From contig NZ_VMQU01000005.1 in the NCBI RefSeq assembly GCF_007714205.1, positions 1 through 64,000 of the forward strand: a stretch of 64,000 nt of DNA, in the 5' to 3' direction. This DNA comes from Mycobacterium helveticum. Its GTDB lineage: Bacteria > Actinomycetota > Actinomycetes > Mycobacteriales > Mycobacteriaceae. The position numbers were made by a program, and so were the translations under genes. The notes beneath the pieces were generated by a model. That model was not told the origin of the DNA, ran no database searches, and saw nothing but the letters and a program-made list of their open reading frames with translations. This document shows positions 8,607 to 17,181 of the stretch, piece after piece (within the stretch, counting starts at the first letter, position 1; the number at the start of each line of letters is the position of its first letter).

Positions 8607-10370
8607 ATGCGGTACGACACGGTGATCCTCAACGGCCGCTGGTTCGACGGAACGGGCGCACCGTCGGCTTTGCGGAACATCGGTGTGCGCGACGGCCGCG
8701 TCGCGACGGTCACGGCCGGACCGCTGGAGGCGGCGGGCGCCGACATCGTCGACGCGACGGGTCAGTGGGTGATTCCCGGCATCATCGACATCCACACGCA
8801 TTACGACATCGAAACACTCTGCGAGCCGGCACTTTCCGAGTCGCTGAGGCACGGTGTGACGACCGTGCTGCTGGGCTCGTGCTCGCTGTCCACGGTCTAC
8901 CTGAACAACGTCGACGCCGGCGACATCTTCGGCCGCGTGGAGGCGATACCCCGGCGCTACGTCATCGAGTGGCTGGACCGGGCGCGCTCCTGGAGTGATC
9001 CCGGCGAATACGTCGCCGCACTCGAGCGGCTGAACCTGGGCCCCAACGTCGCCGCCTTCATCGGCCACTCCGACATGCGGGCCGCGACGATGGGCCTGGA
9101 CCGGGCGACCCGTAAAGACGTGCGGCCCTCCCCGGCGGAACTGGCGCGGATGGAATCGATGCTCAACGATGCGCTGGACGAGGGATTCGTCGGGATGTCC
9201 TCGCAGCAAATGCTGTTCGACAAACTCGACGGCGAGGTCTGCCGGTCGCGCACGCTGCCGTCCACCTACGCCGGCCCGCGCGAGCTGCGCCGCCTGAACG
9301 CCATTCTCCGGCGGCGCGACAAGATCTTGCAGTCCGGGCCCGACATCAATAATCCCCTGTCGGTGCTCTCGCAGCTGGTGACCGCGCTGGGGATCGGTCG
9401 CCCGCGGCTGAAGACCAGCCTGCTGTCGGCCGCGGACATCAAGGCCATCCCGCCCGTCATCCACGTCATGGACCGGCTCGGGCGGCTCGTCAACGCCCTG
9501 GGCGGCGACTTCCGCTGGCAGCATCTGCCCGTGCCGTTCGAGGTCTACGCCGACGGAATCTCGTTGGTGATCTTCGAGGAGTTCGGCTCCGGTGCCGCAG
9601 CGCTGCACCTACAGGACGAGGTCGAGCGCAACCAGCTGATGCGCGACGAGGAGTACCGCCGCCGGTTCCGCAGCGACTACGGCCAGAAATTCGGCCCCAG
9701 GGTGTGGCATCGCGACTTCTTCGACGCCGAGATCGTGGCCTGCCCCGATCGGTCGGTGGTCGGCAGGTCGTTCGGGCAGGTGGGCCTCGATCGCGGGGGG
9801 CTGCACCCGGTCGACGCCTTCCTCGACCTGGTCGTCGAGCACGGCGAGAAGCTGCGCTGGCGCACCACCATCTCCAACCACCGCCCCGAACTGCTCCGCA
9901 AGCTGGCGCAGAGCCCGGCCGTCCAGATGGGTTTCTCCGACGCCGGCGCGCACCTGCGCAACATGGCCTTCTACAACTCCGGGCTGCGCCTGCTGCGTCA
10001 CGCTTACGACGCCGACAGGCGGGGCACGCCGTTCCTGTCGATGGAACGCGCGGTGCACCGGCTCACCGGCGAACTCGGGCTGTGGTACGGCATCGACGCG
10101 GGCACGCTGCGCGAAGGCGACCGGGCCGACGTCGTCGTGCTCGACCCCGCCAAGCTCGACGATTCCCTCGACCGCTACGCCGAGCACCCGGTGCAGTCCT
10201 ACGGCGGGCTGTCGCGGATGGTCAACCGCAACGACGACACGGTCCGCGCGGTGTTGGTGTCGGGGCAGCTCGCGTTCGGCGCGGGCAAAGCCTCTCCCGC
10301 GCTGGGCAATCGCAAGCTCGGGCGCTTCCTGCGGGCGGGCCGTCCGTCGCGCAGGCTGGCCGCGGCATAG
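8607..10370 (+). CDS. Amidohydrolase, N-acyl-D-amino-acid deacylase-like
   Basis: A protein of 587 residues of the amidohydrolase superfamily. MRYDTVILNGRWFDGTG begins the small beta-domain, VIPGIIDIHTHYDIE gives the metal-binding HxH, and QMGFSDAGAHLRN gives the late Asp. REGDRADVVVLDPAKLDD closes the beta-sandwich. The order matches D-aminoacylases, including the M. tuberculosis protein Rv2913c. The ATG at 8607 follows a GGGAGGC ribosome site. The reaction is hydrolysis of an amide or N-acyl bond; the natural substrate is unknown. Convergent with the TetR gene at 10375 with only four bases between them. Confidence 0.85.
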   Translation: MRYDTVILNGRWFDGTGAPSALRNIGVRDGRVATVTAGPLEAAGADIVDATGQWVIPGIIDIHTHYDIETLCEPALSESLRHGVTTVLLGSCSLSTVYLNNVDAGDIFGRVEAIPRRYVIEWLDRARSWSDPGEYVAALERLNLGPNVAAFIGHSDMRAATMGLDRATRKDVRPSPAELARMESMLNDALDEGFVGMSSQQMLFDKLDGEVCRSRTLPSTYAGPRELRRLNAILRRRDKILQSGPDINNPLSVLSQLVTALGIGRPRLKTSLLSAADIKAIPPVIHVMDRLGRLVNALGGDFRWQHLPVPFEVYADGISLVIFEEFGSGAAALHLQDEVERNQLMRDEEYRRRFRSDYGQKFGPRVWHRDFFDAEIVACPDRSVVGRSFGQVGLDRGGLHPVDAFLDLVVEHGEKLRWRTTISNHRPELLRKLAQSPAVQMGFSDAGAHLRNMAFYNSGLRLLRHAYDADRRGTPFLSMERAVHRLTGELGLWYGIDAGTLREGDRADVVVLDPAKLDDSLDRYAEHPVQSYGGLSRMVNRNDDTVRAVLVSGQLAFGAGKASPALGNRKLGRFLRAGRPSRRLAAA

Positions 10371-10374
10371 CCGC

Positions 10375-10962
10375 CTATCCGGCCGCGGACGCTCCCAGGA
10401 TGAGCTCCACGGCCCGGTCGAGCTGTCCGGCGATCTCCCGATACGTGACGAAACGGGCCGTCATCAGCGCGCCGGCGAACGTCATCTGCAGCGTGGTTTT
10501 CACCGCGCGGGGCCAGCCGGGGCCCAACGCCGCCCCGATCCGCCGGGACACCTCCTCGCCGATCTGCTCCCGCAGGGGCGCGACCGCCGGGTCGTCGGCC
10601 ATCAGCGCCGCGCCGCAGGCGGTGGTCAGCTCGGGTTCGTCGGCGACCGCCACGGCCATGTCCCTCAGGGTGGCGCTGACCCGGGTCTGGGTCGTGTCGT
10701 TGACGTCGGTGTGCAGCGGCAGGTCGCGCAGGAAGCGCAGGTAGACCGCGGCCACCAGCGCGCTTTTCGACGGAAAGTAGGTGTAGGCGCTCGCCGGCGA
10801 GACCCCGGCCCGGGTCGCGACCGCGCGCATCGTCAGGTTCGCGTACGACGATTCGCGCAGCTCCGCCAATCCGGCGTCGAGCACCTTGCGGATGGTCTGC
10901 CCGGGACGGCGGTCGGACCGGCGTGCCGCGCCGGCGCCCGGAGAAGCCACAGCTCTGGACAC
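10375..10962 (-). CDS. TetR/AcrR family transcriptional regulator
   Basis: A 195-residue protein with the TetR motif VLDAGLAELRESSYANLTM, then AVATRAGVSPASAYTYFPSK. The GTG start at 10962 is preferred; an ATG at 10992 would add ten residues. It is divergent from the methyltransferase gene 65 bp away. Its target and ligand are unknown. Confidence 0.85.
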   Translation of the reverse strand: MSRAVASPGAGAARRSDRRPGQTIRKVLDAGLAELRESSYANLTMRAVATRAGVSPASAYTYFPSKSALVAAVYLRFLRDLPLHTDVNDTTQTRVSATLRDMAVAVADEPELTTACGAALMADDPAVAPLREQIGEEVSRRIGAALGPGWPRAVKTTLQMTFAGALMTARFVTYREIAGQLDRAVELILGASAAG

Positions 10963-11026
10963 CGATCCAGTGTAGGAACGCCGCGCCGGCAACCGTCGGC
11001 ATCCGCTCGGTCGGGCCCCGAGTAGG

Positions 11027-11581
11027 GTGACGCGCGTGGTCGAGGGTGACCGGCTCCGCTGGGACGAGCGGTACGCCAGCCTCGGGCCGCCCGGGGTGCG
11101 CGCGGTTGCGGTTCCCGATGTCTTCGCCGCTCATGCCGACGTTTTCCCCACCACCGGACGCGCCCTCGATCTGGCCTGTGGGCAGGGCCTCGGCAGCGTC
11201 TGGCTGGCCCGGCGGGGGCTGGAAGTGCTGGGTTGGGACGTTTCGCCGGTGGCCGTCGGCCACGCCCGGGATCTGGCCCGCCGCAGCGGGGTCGGCGGTC
11301 GCTGCCGCTTCGAGGTCGTCGACTTCGACGACGGTCTGCCGGCCGGCCCGCCGGTCGAGGTCGTCCTGTGCCACAGATTCCGGGATCCCCGGCTCGACCG
11401 GGCGGTCATCGCGCGAGTGGCGCCGGGCGGGTTACTGGCCGTCGCCGTGCTCAGCGAAGTCGGGCGGGGCCCCGGCCCGTACCGTGCGGCCGCCGGCGAG
11501 CTCCCGCGCGCGTTCGCCGACCTTGACGTGCTGGCCACCGGCGAAGGGGAGGGCCATGCCTGGCTGCTGGCACGCGCGTGA
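11027..11581 (+). CDS. Class I SAM-dependent methyltransferase
   Basis: A protein of about 184 residues with the class I methyltransferase motif I, RALDLACGQGLGSVWLARRG, then VLGWDVSPVAVGHARDLA for motif II. The remaining strands are short (VEVVLCHRF, then VAPGGLLAVAVL). It is small for the family and similar to the TehB-like and thiol methyltransferases of actinobacteria. The start may be GTG at 11027 or GTG at 11036. The gene is convergent with the thioredoxin gene. Substrate unknown. Confidence 0.75.
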   Translation: MTRVVEGDRLRWDERYASLGPPGVRAVAVPDVFAAHADVFPTTGRALDLACGQGLGSVWLARRGLEVLGWDVSPVAVGHARDLARRSGVGGRCRFEVVDFDDGLPAGPPVEVVLCHRFRDPRLDRAVIARVAPGGLLAVAVLSEVGRGPGPYRAAAGELPRAFADLDVLATGEGEGHAWLLARA

Positions 11582-11620
11582 CGGCCGGGGCACGTCGGGC
11601 AACTGATGTCGGATCGGTTT

Positions 11621-12007
11621 TCAGGCGGGTTGCCGTCGCTGCGCTGCGGCCTTGCGGCCGGCGATCTTGGCGCGGACCGCACTCATGTCCAACGCCTGCA
11701 CCTGCGCGATCAGGTTCTCCAGCACGGCGGGGGGCATCGCGCCGGCCTGGCTGTAGACCAGCACGCCGTCGCGAAACGCCATGATGGTCGGTACCGAACG
11801 GATTCCCAGCGTGGCCGCCAACTCGGGCTCGGCCTGGGTGTCGACTTTGGCGTGCACGATCTCGGGATGGGCCCGTGCCGACCGTTCGTAGACGGGCGCG
11901 AAGGCGTGGCAGGGTCGGCAGTATGCGGCCCAAAAGTCAACGAGCACTATCGAATTGCCGGCGATCGTCGACGCGAACGTGTCATGGGTGAGGTTGGCGG
12001 TGGTCAT
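11621..12007 (-). CDS. Thioredoxin
   Basis: A 128-residue thioredoxin fold protein: VDFWAAYCRPCHAFAPVYE carries the redox pair Cys30 and Cys33, and GIRSVPTIMAFRDG carries the cis-Pro loop. The active site is CRPC rather than the common CGPC, which should change its redox potential; the C-terminus extends about 20 basic residues beyond a standard thioredoxin. It is divergent from the CsoR-family repressor, and an ATACCC-N4-GGGTAT operator lies 38 bp upstream of its start, so it is probably part of that regulon. Confidence 0.9.
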   Translation of the reverse strand: MTTANLTHDTFASTIAGNSIVLVDFWAAYCRPCHAFAPVYERSARAHPEIVHAKVDTQAEPELAATLGIRSVPTIMAFRDGVLVYSQAGAMPPAVLENLIAQVQALDMSAVRAKIAGRKAAAQRRQPA

Positions 12008-12044
12008 CTTCTCTCCTGAGGTTGGTTCCGCAGGTGCGAACGAA

Positions 12045-12060
12045 ATACCCGGTGGGGTAT
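12045..12060. promoter_or_regulatory. CsoR-family operator, thioredoxin promoter
   Basis: A perfect ATACCC-GGTG-GGGTAT palindrome lies 38 bp upstream of the thioredoxin start. GC-rich centres flanked by TACCC/GGGTA are typical of operators bound by CsoR, RicR and CstR repressors. The same 6-4-6 design occurs at 12101 and 12891. Confidence 0.75.
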
Positions 12061-12100
12061 ATTCCGGGGCGTGGGACCGATTCGTCGAACCAGGGCACAT

Positions 12101-12116
12101 ATACCCCCCTGGGTAC
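12101..12116. promoter_or_regulatory. CsoR-family operator, autoregulatory
   Basis: ATACCC-CCCT-GGGTAC, one mismatch from the perfect palindrome, lies 22 bp upstream of the repressor's ATG. It overlaps a possible -10 element TACTAT (12114-12119), so binding here would block polymerase. Confidence 0.7.
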
Positions 12117-12129
12117 TATGATGGGGTAG

Positions 12130-12420
<291 letters not shown>

Positions 12421-12461
12421 TGCGGGGGATCACAGCCCAGGCAAGAAAGGACGGAGTCGTC

Positions 12462-12884
12462 ATGGATATCTCAATCGCGACACCGCTGCACACCTCCTTC
12501 GACGACGCGGTCGCGCGGACGCGCGCCGCGCTGGCGGAGCAGGGGTTCGGGGTGCTGACCGAAATCGACGTGAAGGCAACGCTGAAGGCAAAACTGGGCG
12601 AGGAAATGGAGGACTACCTGATCCTGGGTGCCTGCAACCCGCCCCTGGCGCATCGCGCCGTGTCGGCGCACCGCCAGATAGGGTTGTTGCTACCGTGCAA
12701 CGTCGTCGTGCGCACCGACCCCGACCACGCCGGCACCGTGCTCGTCGAGGCGATGAACCCCGGCCTCATGGTGGAGTTCACCGGTGAGCCGGAGCTGCGC
12801 CCGGTCGCCGAGGAAGTCACCGGCAAACTGCAAGCGATGATCGACTCCCTGAAGAACAGTTCACCGGTGCCCGCGGGCGAATAG
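12462..12884 (+). CDS. DUF302 domain protein
   Basis: A 140-residue protein with the DUF302 pattern: TSFDDAVARTRAALAEQGF, then VLTEIDVKATLKAKLG, LGACNPPLAHRAV and LLLPCNVVVR. DUF302 proteins are small cytoplasmic or exported proteins often found beside sulfur-transfer and CsoR-family genes; their biochemical role is unknown. The two Cys lie in CNPP and LLPCN. The ATG at 12462 follows AAAGGACGG. It is 41 bp from the repressor gene and seven bases before the third operator. Confidence 0.85.
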   Translation: MDISIATPLHTSFDDAVARTRAALAEQGFGVLTEIDVKATLKAKLGEEMEDYLILGACNPPLAHRAVSAHRQIGLLLPCNVVVRTDPDHAGTVLVEAMNPGLMVEFTGEPELRPVAEEVTGKLQAMIDSLKNSSPVPAGE

Positions 12885-12890
12885 GGACGT

Positions 12891-12906
12891 ATACCCGCGG
12901 GGGTAT
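12891..12906. promoter_or_regulatory. CsoR-family operator before the AhpD-like gene
   Basis: A perfect ATACCC-GCGG-GGGTAT palindrome runs into TATAAG (12904-12909), a good -10 element. With the ATG at 12919 the transcript would be leaderless or nearly so. The gene thus has its own promoter within the operon, under the same repressor. Confidence 0.75.
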
Positions 12907-12918
12907 AAGATGGTAGCC

Positions 12919-13278
12919 ATGTCAGACCAGCAGAATCACCACAAGGTCCTCGAGGACCTCCTGCCCCAGCACCGCGCACTTCGCCAGCAGATCCCCGAGG
13001 TCTATAAGGGTTTCGCGGCCCTCAGCGGGGCCGCATTCAACGAGGGTGCCCTGAGCCGCAAGGTCAAAGAACTGCTCGCGATGGCGATCGGCGTCGTCGA
13101 GGGGTGCGACGGGTGCATCGCGTCGCACGCCCAGGCGGCCGCACGCGCCGGTGCCACACCGGAGGAAGCCGCCGAGGCGATCGGCGTCACTTTCCTCATG
13201 CACGGCGGGCCGGCCACCATCTACGGCGCCCGGGCCTACAGCGCATTCTGTGAATTCGCCGACGCCAAGACGTCATAG
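12919..13278 (+). CDS. AhpD-like / carboxymuconolactone decarboxylase family protein
   Basis: A 119-residue protein with the AhpD signature EGCDGCIASHAQAA: Cys63, Cys66 and His70, the CxxCxxxH proton-relay and peroxidatic motif. Such proteins act as small disulfide reductases or peroxidases, often helped by thioredoxin-like partners; a thioredoxin is encoded in the same regulon. The start at 12919 is chosen because the -10 at 12904-12909 places transcription almost on it; ATG at 12910 is the alternative. It is the last gene of the module, followed at once by a strong hairpin. Confidence 0.85.
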   Translation: MSDQQNHHKVLEDLLPQHRALRQQIPEVYKGFAALSGAAFNEGALSRKVKELLAMAIGVVEGCDGCIASHAQAAARAGATPEEAAEAIGVTFLMHGGPATIYGARAYSAFCEFADAKTS

Positions 13279-13307
13279 ACGCCCGGGCCGGCCGGCCCGG
13301 GCGTCTA
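13276..13307. terminator. Perfect 32-bp palindrome, terminator-like hairpin
   Basis: Starting in the stop codon of the AhpD-like gene, TAGACGCCCGGGCCGG is followed by its exact reverse complement, giving 16-bp arms. No T-run follows, as is common in mycobacterial terminators. It separates this module from the acyltransferase gene. Confidence 0.75.
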
Positions 13308-13412
13308 GGGTCCGATGACGAATGGCACGACCTTGAAGGACCAAAGTCACGGCGTGCCGGTCGACTGCTGACCTTTGCATCGGCCAGCCTTAGCTTGGTG
13401 CGTGGAGCCCTT

Positions 13413-14777
13413 ATGACCGCCTTCATGCGAAACAGCGACGCCTTCACGTGGGCAATGGAAAGTGACCCGCGGCTGAGGTCGACCGTGGTCACCGTCATGC
13501 TGCTGGACCGATCCCCGGACTGGCAGGCGGTGCGCGAGCGCTTCGACCTGATGAGCCGCAAGCTGCCCATATTCCGCCAGCGGGTGGTGGCGTCACCGCG
13601 GCCGGCTCCGCCGCGGTGGGAATACGACCCGAACTTCGACCTCGCCTACCACCTGCGGAGGGTCGCGGTGCCGGCCGGCGGCACGCTGCACGACGTGCTC
13701 GAAATGGCCCGGCTGGCAGGGATGCAGGATTTCGACCGGGCCCGGGCGCTCTGGGAGACCACGCTGGTCGAGGGCCTCGACGACGGCGGCGCGGCGGTGA
13801 TCTGCAAGTTCCACCACGCGCTCACCGACGGGATCGGTGGTGTTCAGATCTCGATGAACCTGTTCAACCTCTCCGAAGACGTGTATGCGCGTGAGCCCAT
13901 GCCCCCCGAGCCACGAGCGGCCGGGCCGTCGCTGCTCGAGCGCTACCGCGACGCGTTGAGGTACGACACCGGCGTCCTCGGCAGCGCCGTGGCGGGCGCG
14001 GTGACGTGGGTGCCGCGACTGATGGTCGACAGTGTGCGACGGCCCGCCGCGACCATTCGTTCGGCCGCCTCCACCACGGCGTCCGTGTACCGGACGGTCC
14101 GGCCGATCACCCGGGCCGGGTCGCCGCTGGTGACCGACCGCGGGCTGAACCGTCGTCTGTGGGTTCACGACGTCTCGAGGCCACTGCTGCGGGAGGCGGC
14201 CCACCGGTGCGGCGGGGCGCTCAACGACGCGTTCGTCGCCGGGGTGGCCGGGGCGTTGCGGCGATATCACGACGAGCACGGCGTCACGGTGGGCGACCTG
14301 CACCTGACGATGCCGGTCAGCCTCCGGACACCGGTCGACGACATCGGGGGGAACCGCATCACGCTCATGCGGTTCGACGTGCCCGCCGGGGAGACCGACC
14401 CGGCAGCGCGGATCAGGGCGATCCATCAGCGCAGCAGCGCGGTGCGCGACGAACGGTCCCTGCCCTACACGCAGGCGATCGCCGGAGCCCTCAACCTCAT
14501 GCCACGGTGGTACATCGGTTCCGTCCTGCGTCATGTCGATTTTTTGGCCAGCGACGTGCCCGGGGTGCCGGTCCCGGTCTTTCTCGGCGGCGCGGCGGTG
14601 CGCGCCCAATACGCGTTCGGCCCGACGATCGGCTCGTCGGTCAACGTCACGTTGCTCACCTACGTCGACACCTGCGCCCTGGGCATCAACGTCGACACCG
14701 CCGCGATACCCGACCACGACGTCTTCCATGACGCGATGGTCGCCTCGTTCGACGAATTGCTGGCGCTGGCAGAGTAA
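13413..14777 (+). CDS. Wax ester synthase/diacylglycerol acyltransferase (WS/DGAT)
   Basis: A 454-residue bifunctional acyltransferase that joins acyl-CoA to diacylglycerol or a fatty alcohol, forming storage lipid. The catalytic HHxxxDG motif is at residues 134-140 (FHHALTDGIGG). NDAFVAGVAGALR and the C-terminal NVTLLTYVD complete the family pattern. MRNSDAFTWAMESDPR at the N-terminus matches mycobacterial Tgs proteins. Length is normal (about 450-500). The ATG at 13413 is chosen over an in-frame start at 13395. It stands alone after the terminator hairpin. Confidence 0.9.
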   Translation: MTAFMRNSDAFTWAMESDPRLRSTVVTVMLLDRSPDWQAVRERFDLMSRKLPIFRQRVVASPRPAPPRWEYDPNFDLAYHLRRVAVPAGGTLHDVLEMARLAGMQDFDRARALWETTLVEGLDDGGAAVICKFHHALTDGIGGVQISMNLFNLSEDVYAREPMPPEPRAAGPSLLERYRDALRYDTGVLGSAVAGAVTWVPRLMVDSVRRPAATIRSAASTTASVYRTVRPITRAGSPLVTDRGLNRRLWVHDVSRPLLREAAHRCGGALNDAFVAGVAGALRRYHDEHGVTVGDLHLTMPVSLRTPVDDIGGNRITLMRFDVPAGETDPAARIRAIHQRSSAVRDERSLPYTQAIAGALNLMPRWYIGSVLRHVDFLASDVPGVPVPVFLGGAAVRAQYAFGPTIGSSVNVTLLTYVDTCALGINVDTAAIPDHDVFHDAMVASFDELLALAE

Positions 14778-14882
14778 TCCGATTTCGCTCCGAAACGGCC
14801 GATCCCGAAACGGTCACGGGTGCATACCGATCGGGACGGATATCTGGCGTACTCGCGCGCGATGAACAAATCATGGCTACGT

Positions 14883-14917
14883 GCGTCAAAGGGAATCAGC
14901 GCGTCAAAGGGGATCAC
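14883..14917. repeat. 17-bp direct repeat, period 18
   Basis: GCGTCAAAGGGAATCAG (14883-14899) and GCGTCAAAGGGGATCAC (14901-14917) differ at two positions. They lie in the 226-bp gap upstream of the ANTAR gene and may be a binding-site pair or simple slippage. Confidence 0.4.
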
Positions 14918-15003
14918 TGTTACGGATTTCGCGCGTGCACGGCGACGCGCCCCGCTGTGCGAACGGCGGATCGGGGTGGGGGACAACGGGAGGTATCCAC
15001 GAC

Positions 15004-15291
15004 ATGATGGCGAACTGGGTTCCCGCCCAGACATCGTACGGCCCGCATTCCGGGCGCATCCTCGACACGGCGCGGGGCATTATCATCGGGCTGCGCCGGT
15101 GCCGTTCCGACCTCGCTTTCGACGAACTGCACAGTGCCGCAAAGCGTCACCGGGTGCCGGTGTTCGCACTGGCCTGGGCGCTGGTCCACCTGGCCGGCGG
15201 CGGCGAGAAGACCTCCAGCTTCCTGGATGCGCAGACCGCGGCCCGCCAGGAGTGGGGACAGTTGTTCGGGGCCGCCGCCGCGACCTGCTGA
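15004..15291 (+). CDS. Small ANTAR-domain protein
   Basis: A 95-residue protein made almost wholly of an ANTAR domain: ILDTARGIIIGLRRCRSD, then AFDELHSAAKRHRVPVFALA. ANTAR domains bind paired RNA hairpins and prevent transcription termination, usually when a sensor domain dimerises them. Here there is no GAF, PAS or receiver domain, so any signal must come from a partner. ATG at 15004 is followed by another at 15007. No two-hairpin ANTAR target was identified nearby. Confidence 0.75.
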   Translation: MMANWVPAQTSYGPHSGRILDTARGIIIGLRRCRSDLAFDELHSAAKRHRVPVFALAWALVHLAGGGEKTSSFLDAQTAARQEWGQLFGAAAATC

Positions 15292-15462
15292 GTGAGGGTG
15301 AAAGAGGTTGGCACGGCCGAGCTTTCGCGGGGTACCGCGGCCGTCGCCAACCCCCTCCAGCCGGGCACTGACCGAAAGGCCTTGGCGCAGGGCTGACGTC
15401 AGTGTGCGCGCGGGACAGGCCGGGTCGGCACGACGACCAGCGGTCAGCGCGCCGCGGGGTTC

Positions 15463-15918
15463 TCACGGCTGCGCCGGCGGCTTGGCCGTGGGGGACGGGC
15501 CCACCACGACGAACGCCTCGACCGCCGTGTCCTGCTCGAAACCCGCGATCTCGACGCGCCACTCGTAGATCCCCGGCTCCAACGGGATTCCCGCCGGGAT
15601 GTTCAGGGTGAGCGGCATGCGCACCGAGGTGCCGTGGATGGCCCCCGGCGGGCGACCTGCCTCGGCCGATGCCTCGAAGCAGATGCGCTGAGGCCCGTTC
15701 GGGCCCGGCACCGACACCGGGCCGCCGTCGGTGGTCAGCAGTTGACAGGTCAGCTTGTGCGGCTTGTTGGTCTCATTCCAGTCGATGTCCAAAAACAGCA
15801 CCAAAGCGATGGCGGGAGTAGGTGTTTGGCACTGCCGCCAGCCCAATCCGAGGGCATTGACCTTGCCCGATTGCGCGTCGGCCTGTGCCGCGTCCGCGAG
15901 GAACAGGCTGATCTTCAT
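15463..15918 (-). CDS. DUF6941 family protein
   Basis: A 151-residue protein beginning MKISLFLADAAQADAQSGKV, then NALGLGWRQCQTPTPA, the family signature in which a short N-terminal strand is followed by DAAQ and a Gly-Trp turn. The rest forms a beta-sandwich (ALVLFLDIDWNETNK, PAGIPLEPGIYEWRVEIAG). No signal peptide. Such genes are common in actinobacteria; function is unknown. Confidence 0.75.
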   Translation of the reverse strand: MKISLFLADAAQADAQSGKVNALGLGWRQCQTPTPAIALVLFLDIDWNETNKPHKLTCQLLTTDGGPVSVPGPNGPQRICFEASAEAGRPPGAIHGTSVRMPLTLNIPAGIPLEPGIYEWRVEIAGFEQDTAVEAFVVVGPSPTAKPPAQP

Positions 15919-16223
15919 GCGACCGCCGGAGCCGCGGTCATTCGTCCGGTTGACACCATGTGCTGCCCTGCCATTGCTGCCCTGCCATTGCTGCCGACCC
16001 CCACCGAATCCATGTTCTGCTGTTAAAAGCTGGATGTTACGCCGTTACCCGGGACCGGGCGCGGCCCCGCATGGCCACGACGCCACCGGGCCGGCGTGCC
16101 GGGTCGCGGCGCGCGCCTGTGGCGCTGTTCACAGACCCGTCGGCAGGGCGGACGGGGATCGCTTCCGGCGACGCGACCAGATCAGCGACCGTTCCGGCGG
16201 GCGACGTGAGACGGTATAAGCCT
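15919..16223. other. Intergenic region with a 14-bp tandem repeat
   Basis: A 305-base gap between divergent genes. GCTGCCCTGCCATT occurs twice in tandem at 15962-15975 and 15976-15989, followed by a partial third copy. No gene is evident. Confidence 0.5.
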
Positions 16224-16781
16224 ATGCAGAACCACGATTACCTCACCTACGAAGAATTCGGTCGCAGATTCTTCGAATACGCCGTCACCCCCGAGCGCGT
16301 CGCGGCCGCATTCGCCGACATCGCGGGCAGCGAGTTCGCCATGGAACCGATCGCCCAGGGGCCCGGCGGGATCGCCAAGGTCAGCGCCAACGTCAAGATC
16401 CACGACCCGCGGGTGACGCGCCGTCTCGGTGACAGCATCACCTTCGTCATCCATATCCCGCTGTCGATCGACCTGCTCCTCGACCTGCGGCTCGACAAGC
16501 AGCGGTTCGTCGTCTCCGGTGACATCGCCCTGCGCGCGACGGCCCGCGCGGCCGAGCCGCTGCTGCTGATCGTCGACGTCTCCAAACCGCGCCCCTCCGA
16601 CATCACCGTCAACGTGTCGTCCAAGTCCCTCCGCGGCGAGGTGCTGCGCATCCTGGCCGGCGTCGACGGTGAGATCCGTCGATTCGTCGCCCAGTACGTC
16701 GCCGAGGAGATCGACGCGCCCCATTCCCAGTCCGCACAGGTCATCGACGTGGCCCAGCACCTGAACGAGGCCTGGCCGTAG
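16224..16781 (+). CDS. Conserved mycobacterial protein of unknown function
   Basis: A 185-residue soluble protein: MQNHDYLTYEEFGRRFFEYA at the N-terminus, a central beta-rich part (ITFVIHIPLSIDLLLDLRLD, then RFVVSGDIALRATARA), and a C-terminal helix with IRRFVAQYVAEEID. No signal peptide or membrane helix. The beta-rich core could be a lipid-binding or SRPBCC-like cup, but I cannot assign a family. It lies just upstream of the broken SRPBCC gene on the same strand. Confidence 0.7.
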   Translation: MQNHDYLTYEEFGRRFFEYAVTPERVAAAFADIAGSEFAMEPIAQGPGGIAKVSANVKIHDPRVTRRLGDSITFVIHIPLSIDLLLDLRLDKQRFVVSGDIALRATARAAEPLLLIVDVSKPRPSDITVNVSSKSLRGEVLRILAGVDGEIRRFVAQYVAEEIDAPHSQSAQVIDVAQHLNEAWP

Positions 16782-16872
16782 ACGGTCCCGCGCAGGTGTG
16801 AGCCCGCGCGCATCCGGGTATGCATTCCCGCGATCGCCCATGCCCCCATGTCGACGTGGAGGAGCGAAGAAC

Positions 16873-17165
16873 TTGGCACGAGTGGACGTTTCGATGGCCT
16901 CGGACGTGGAGCCCGCGACCGCCTGGAAGCTCGCTTCCGACCTGCGCCGATTCGACGAGTGGATGACGATATTCGGCGGGTGGCGCGGCTCGGTGCCATC
17001 GACGATAGAAAGGGGCACCGAGGTGTCGTCGTGCGTCAAGGTCACCTTCATCTCACCGCCGACCTGGGCGGCGGTCTGCTGAGCAGCCCGATCGGCAGCC
17101 TGGTCGCGCGGGTGATCCGGTCCGACGTCCGCAAGTCCGTGGACAACCTCGCGTCGTTGCAGTGA
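16873..17165 (+). pseudogene. SRPBCC (polyketide cyclase-like) protein with internal deletion
   Basis: The start (LARVDVSMASDVEPATAWK, then LASDLRRFDEWMTIFGGWRG) and the end (SSPIGSLVARVIRSDVRKSV, DNLASLQ) match the two ends of mycobacterial SRPBCC proteins of about 145 residues. The middle, some 45 residues of beta-strands, is missing, and the two ends are in different frames, joining around 17030-17070. The first frame stops at 17082. A deletion inside the gene explains this. The likely start is TTG at 16873 or GTG at 16882. Confidence 0.65.
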
Positions 17166-17181
17166 CCCCGGGGTCGGCGGG

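Noticed and set aside
13276..13307. 32-bp palindrome as a recombination or attachment site
   Set aside because: Its place right at a stop codon and its symmetry fit a terminator hairpin; no integrase is near.
14820..15371. Frames overlapping the ANTAR gene
   Set aside because: They are out-of-phase shadows of the ANTAR reading frame, which has the clear domain.
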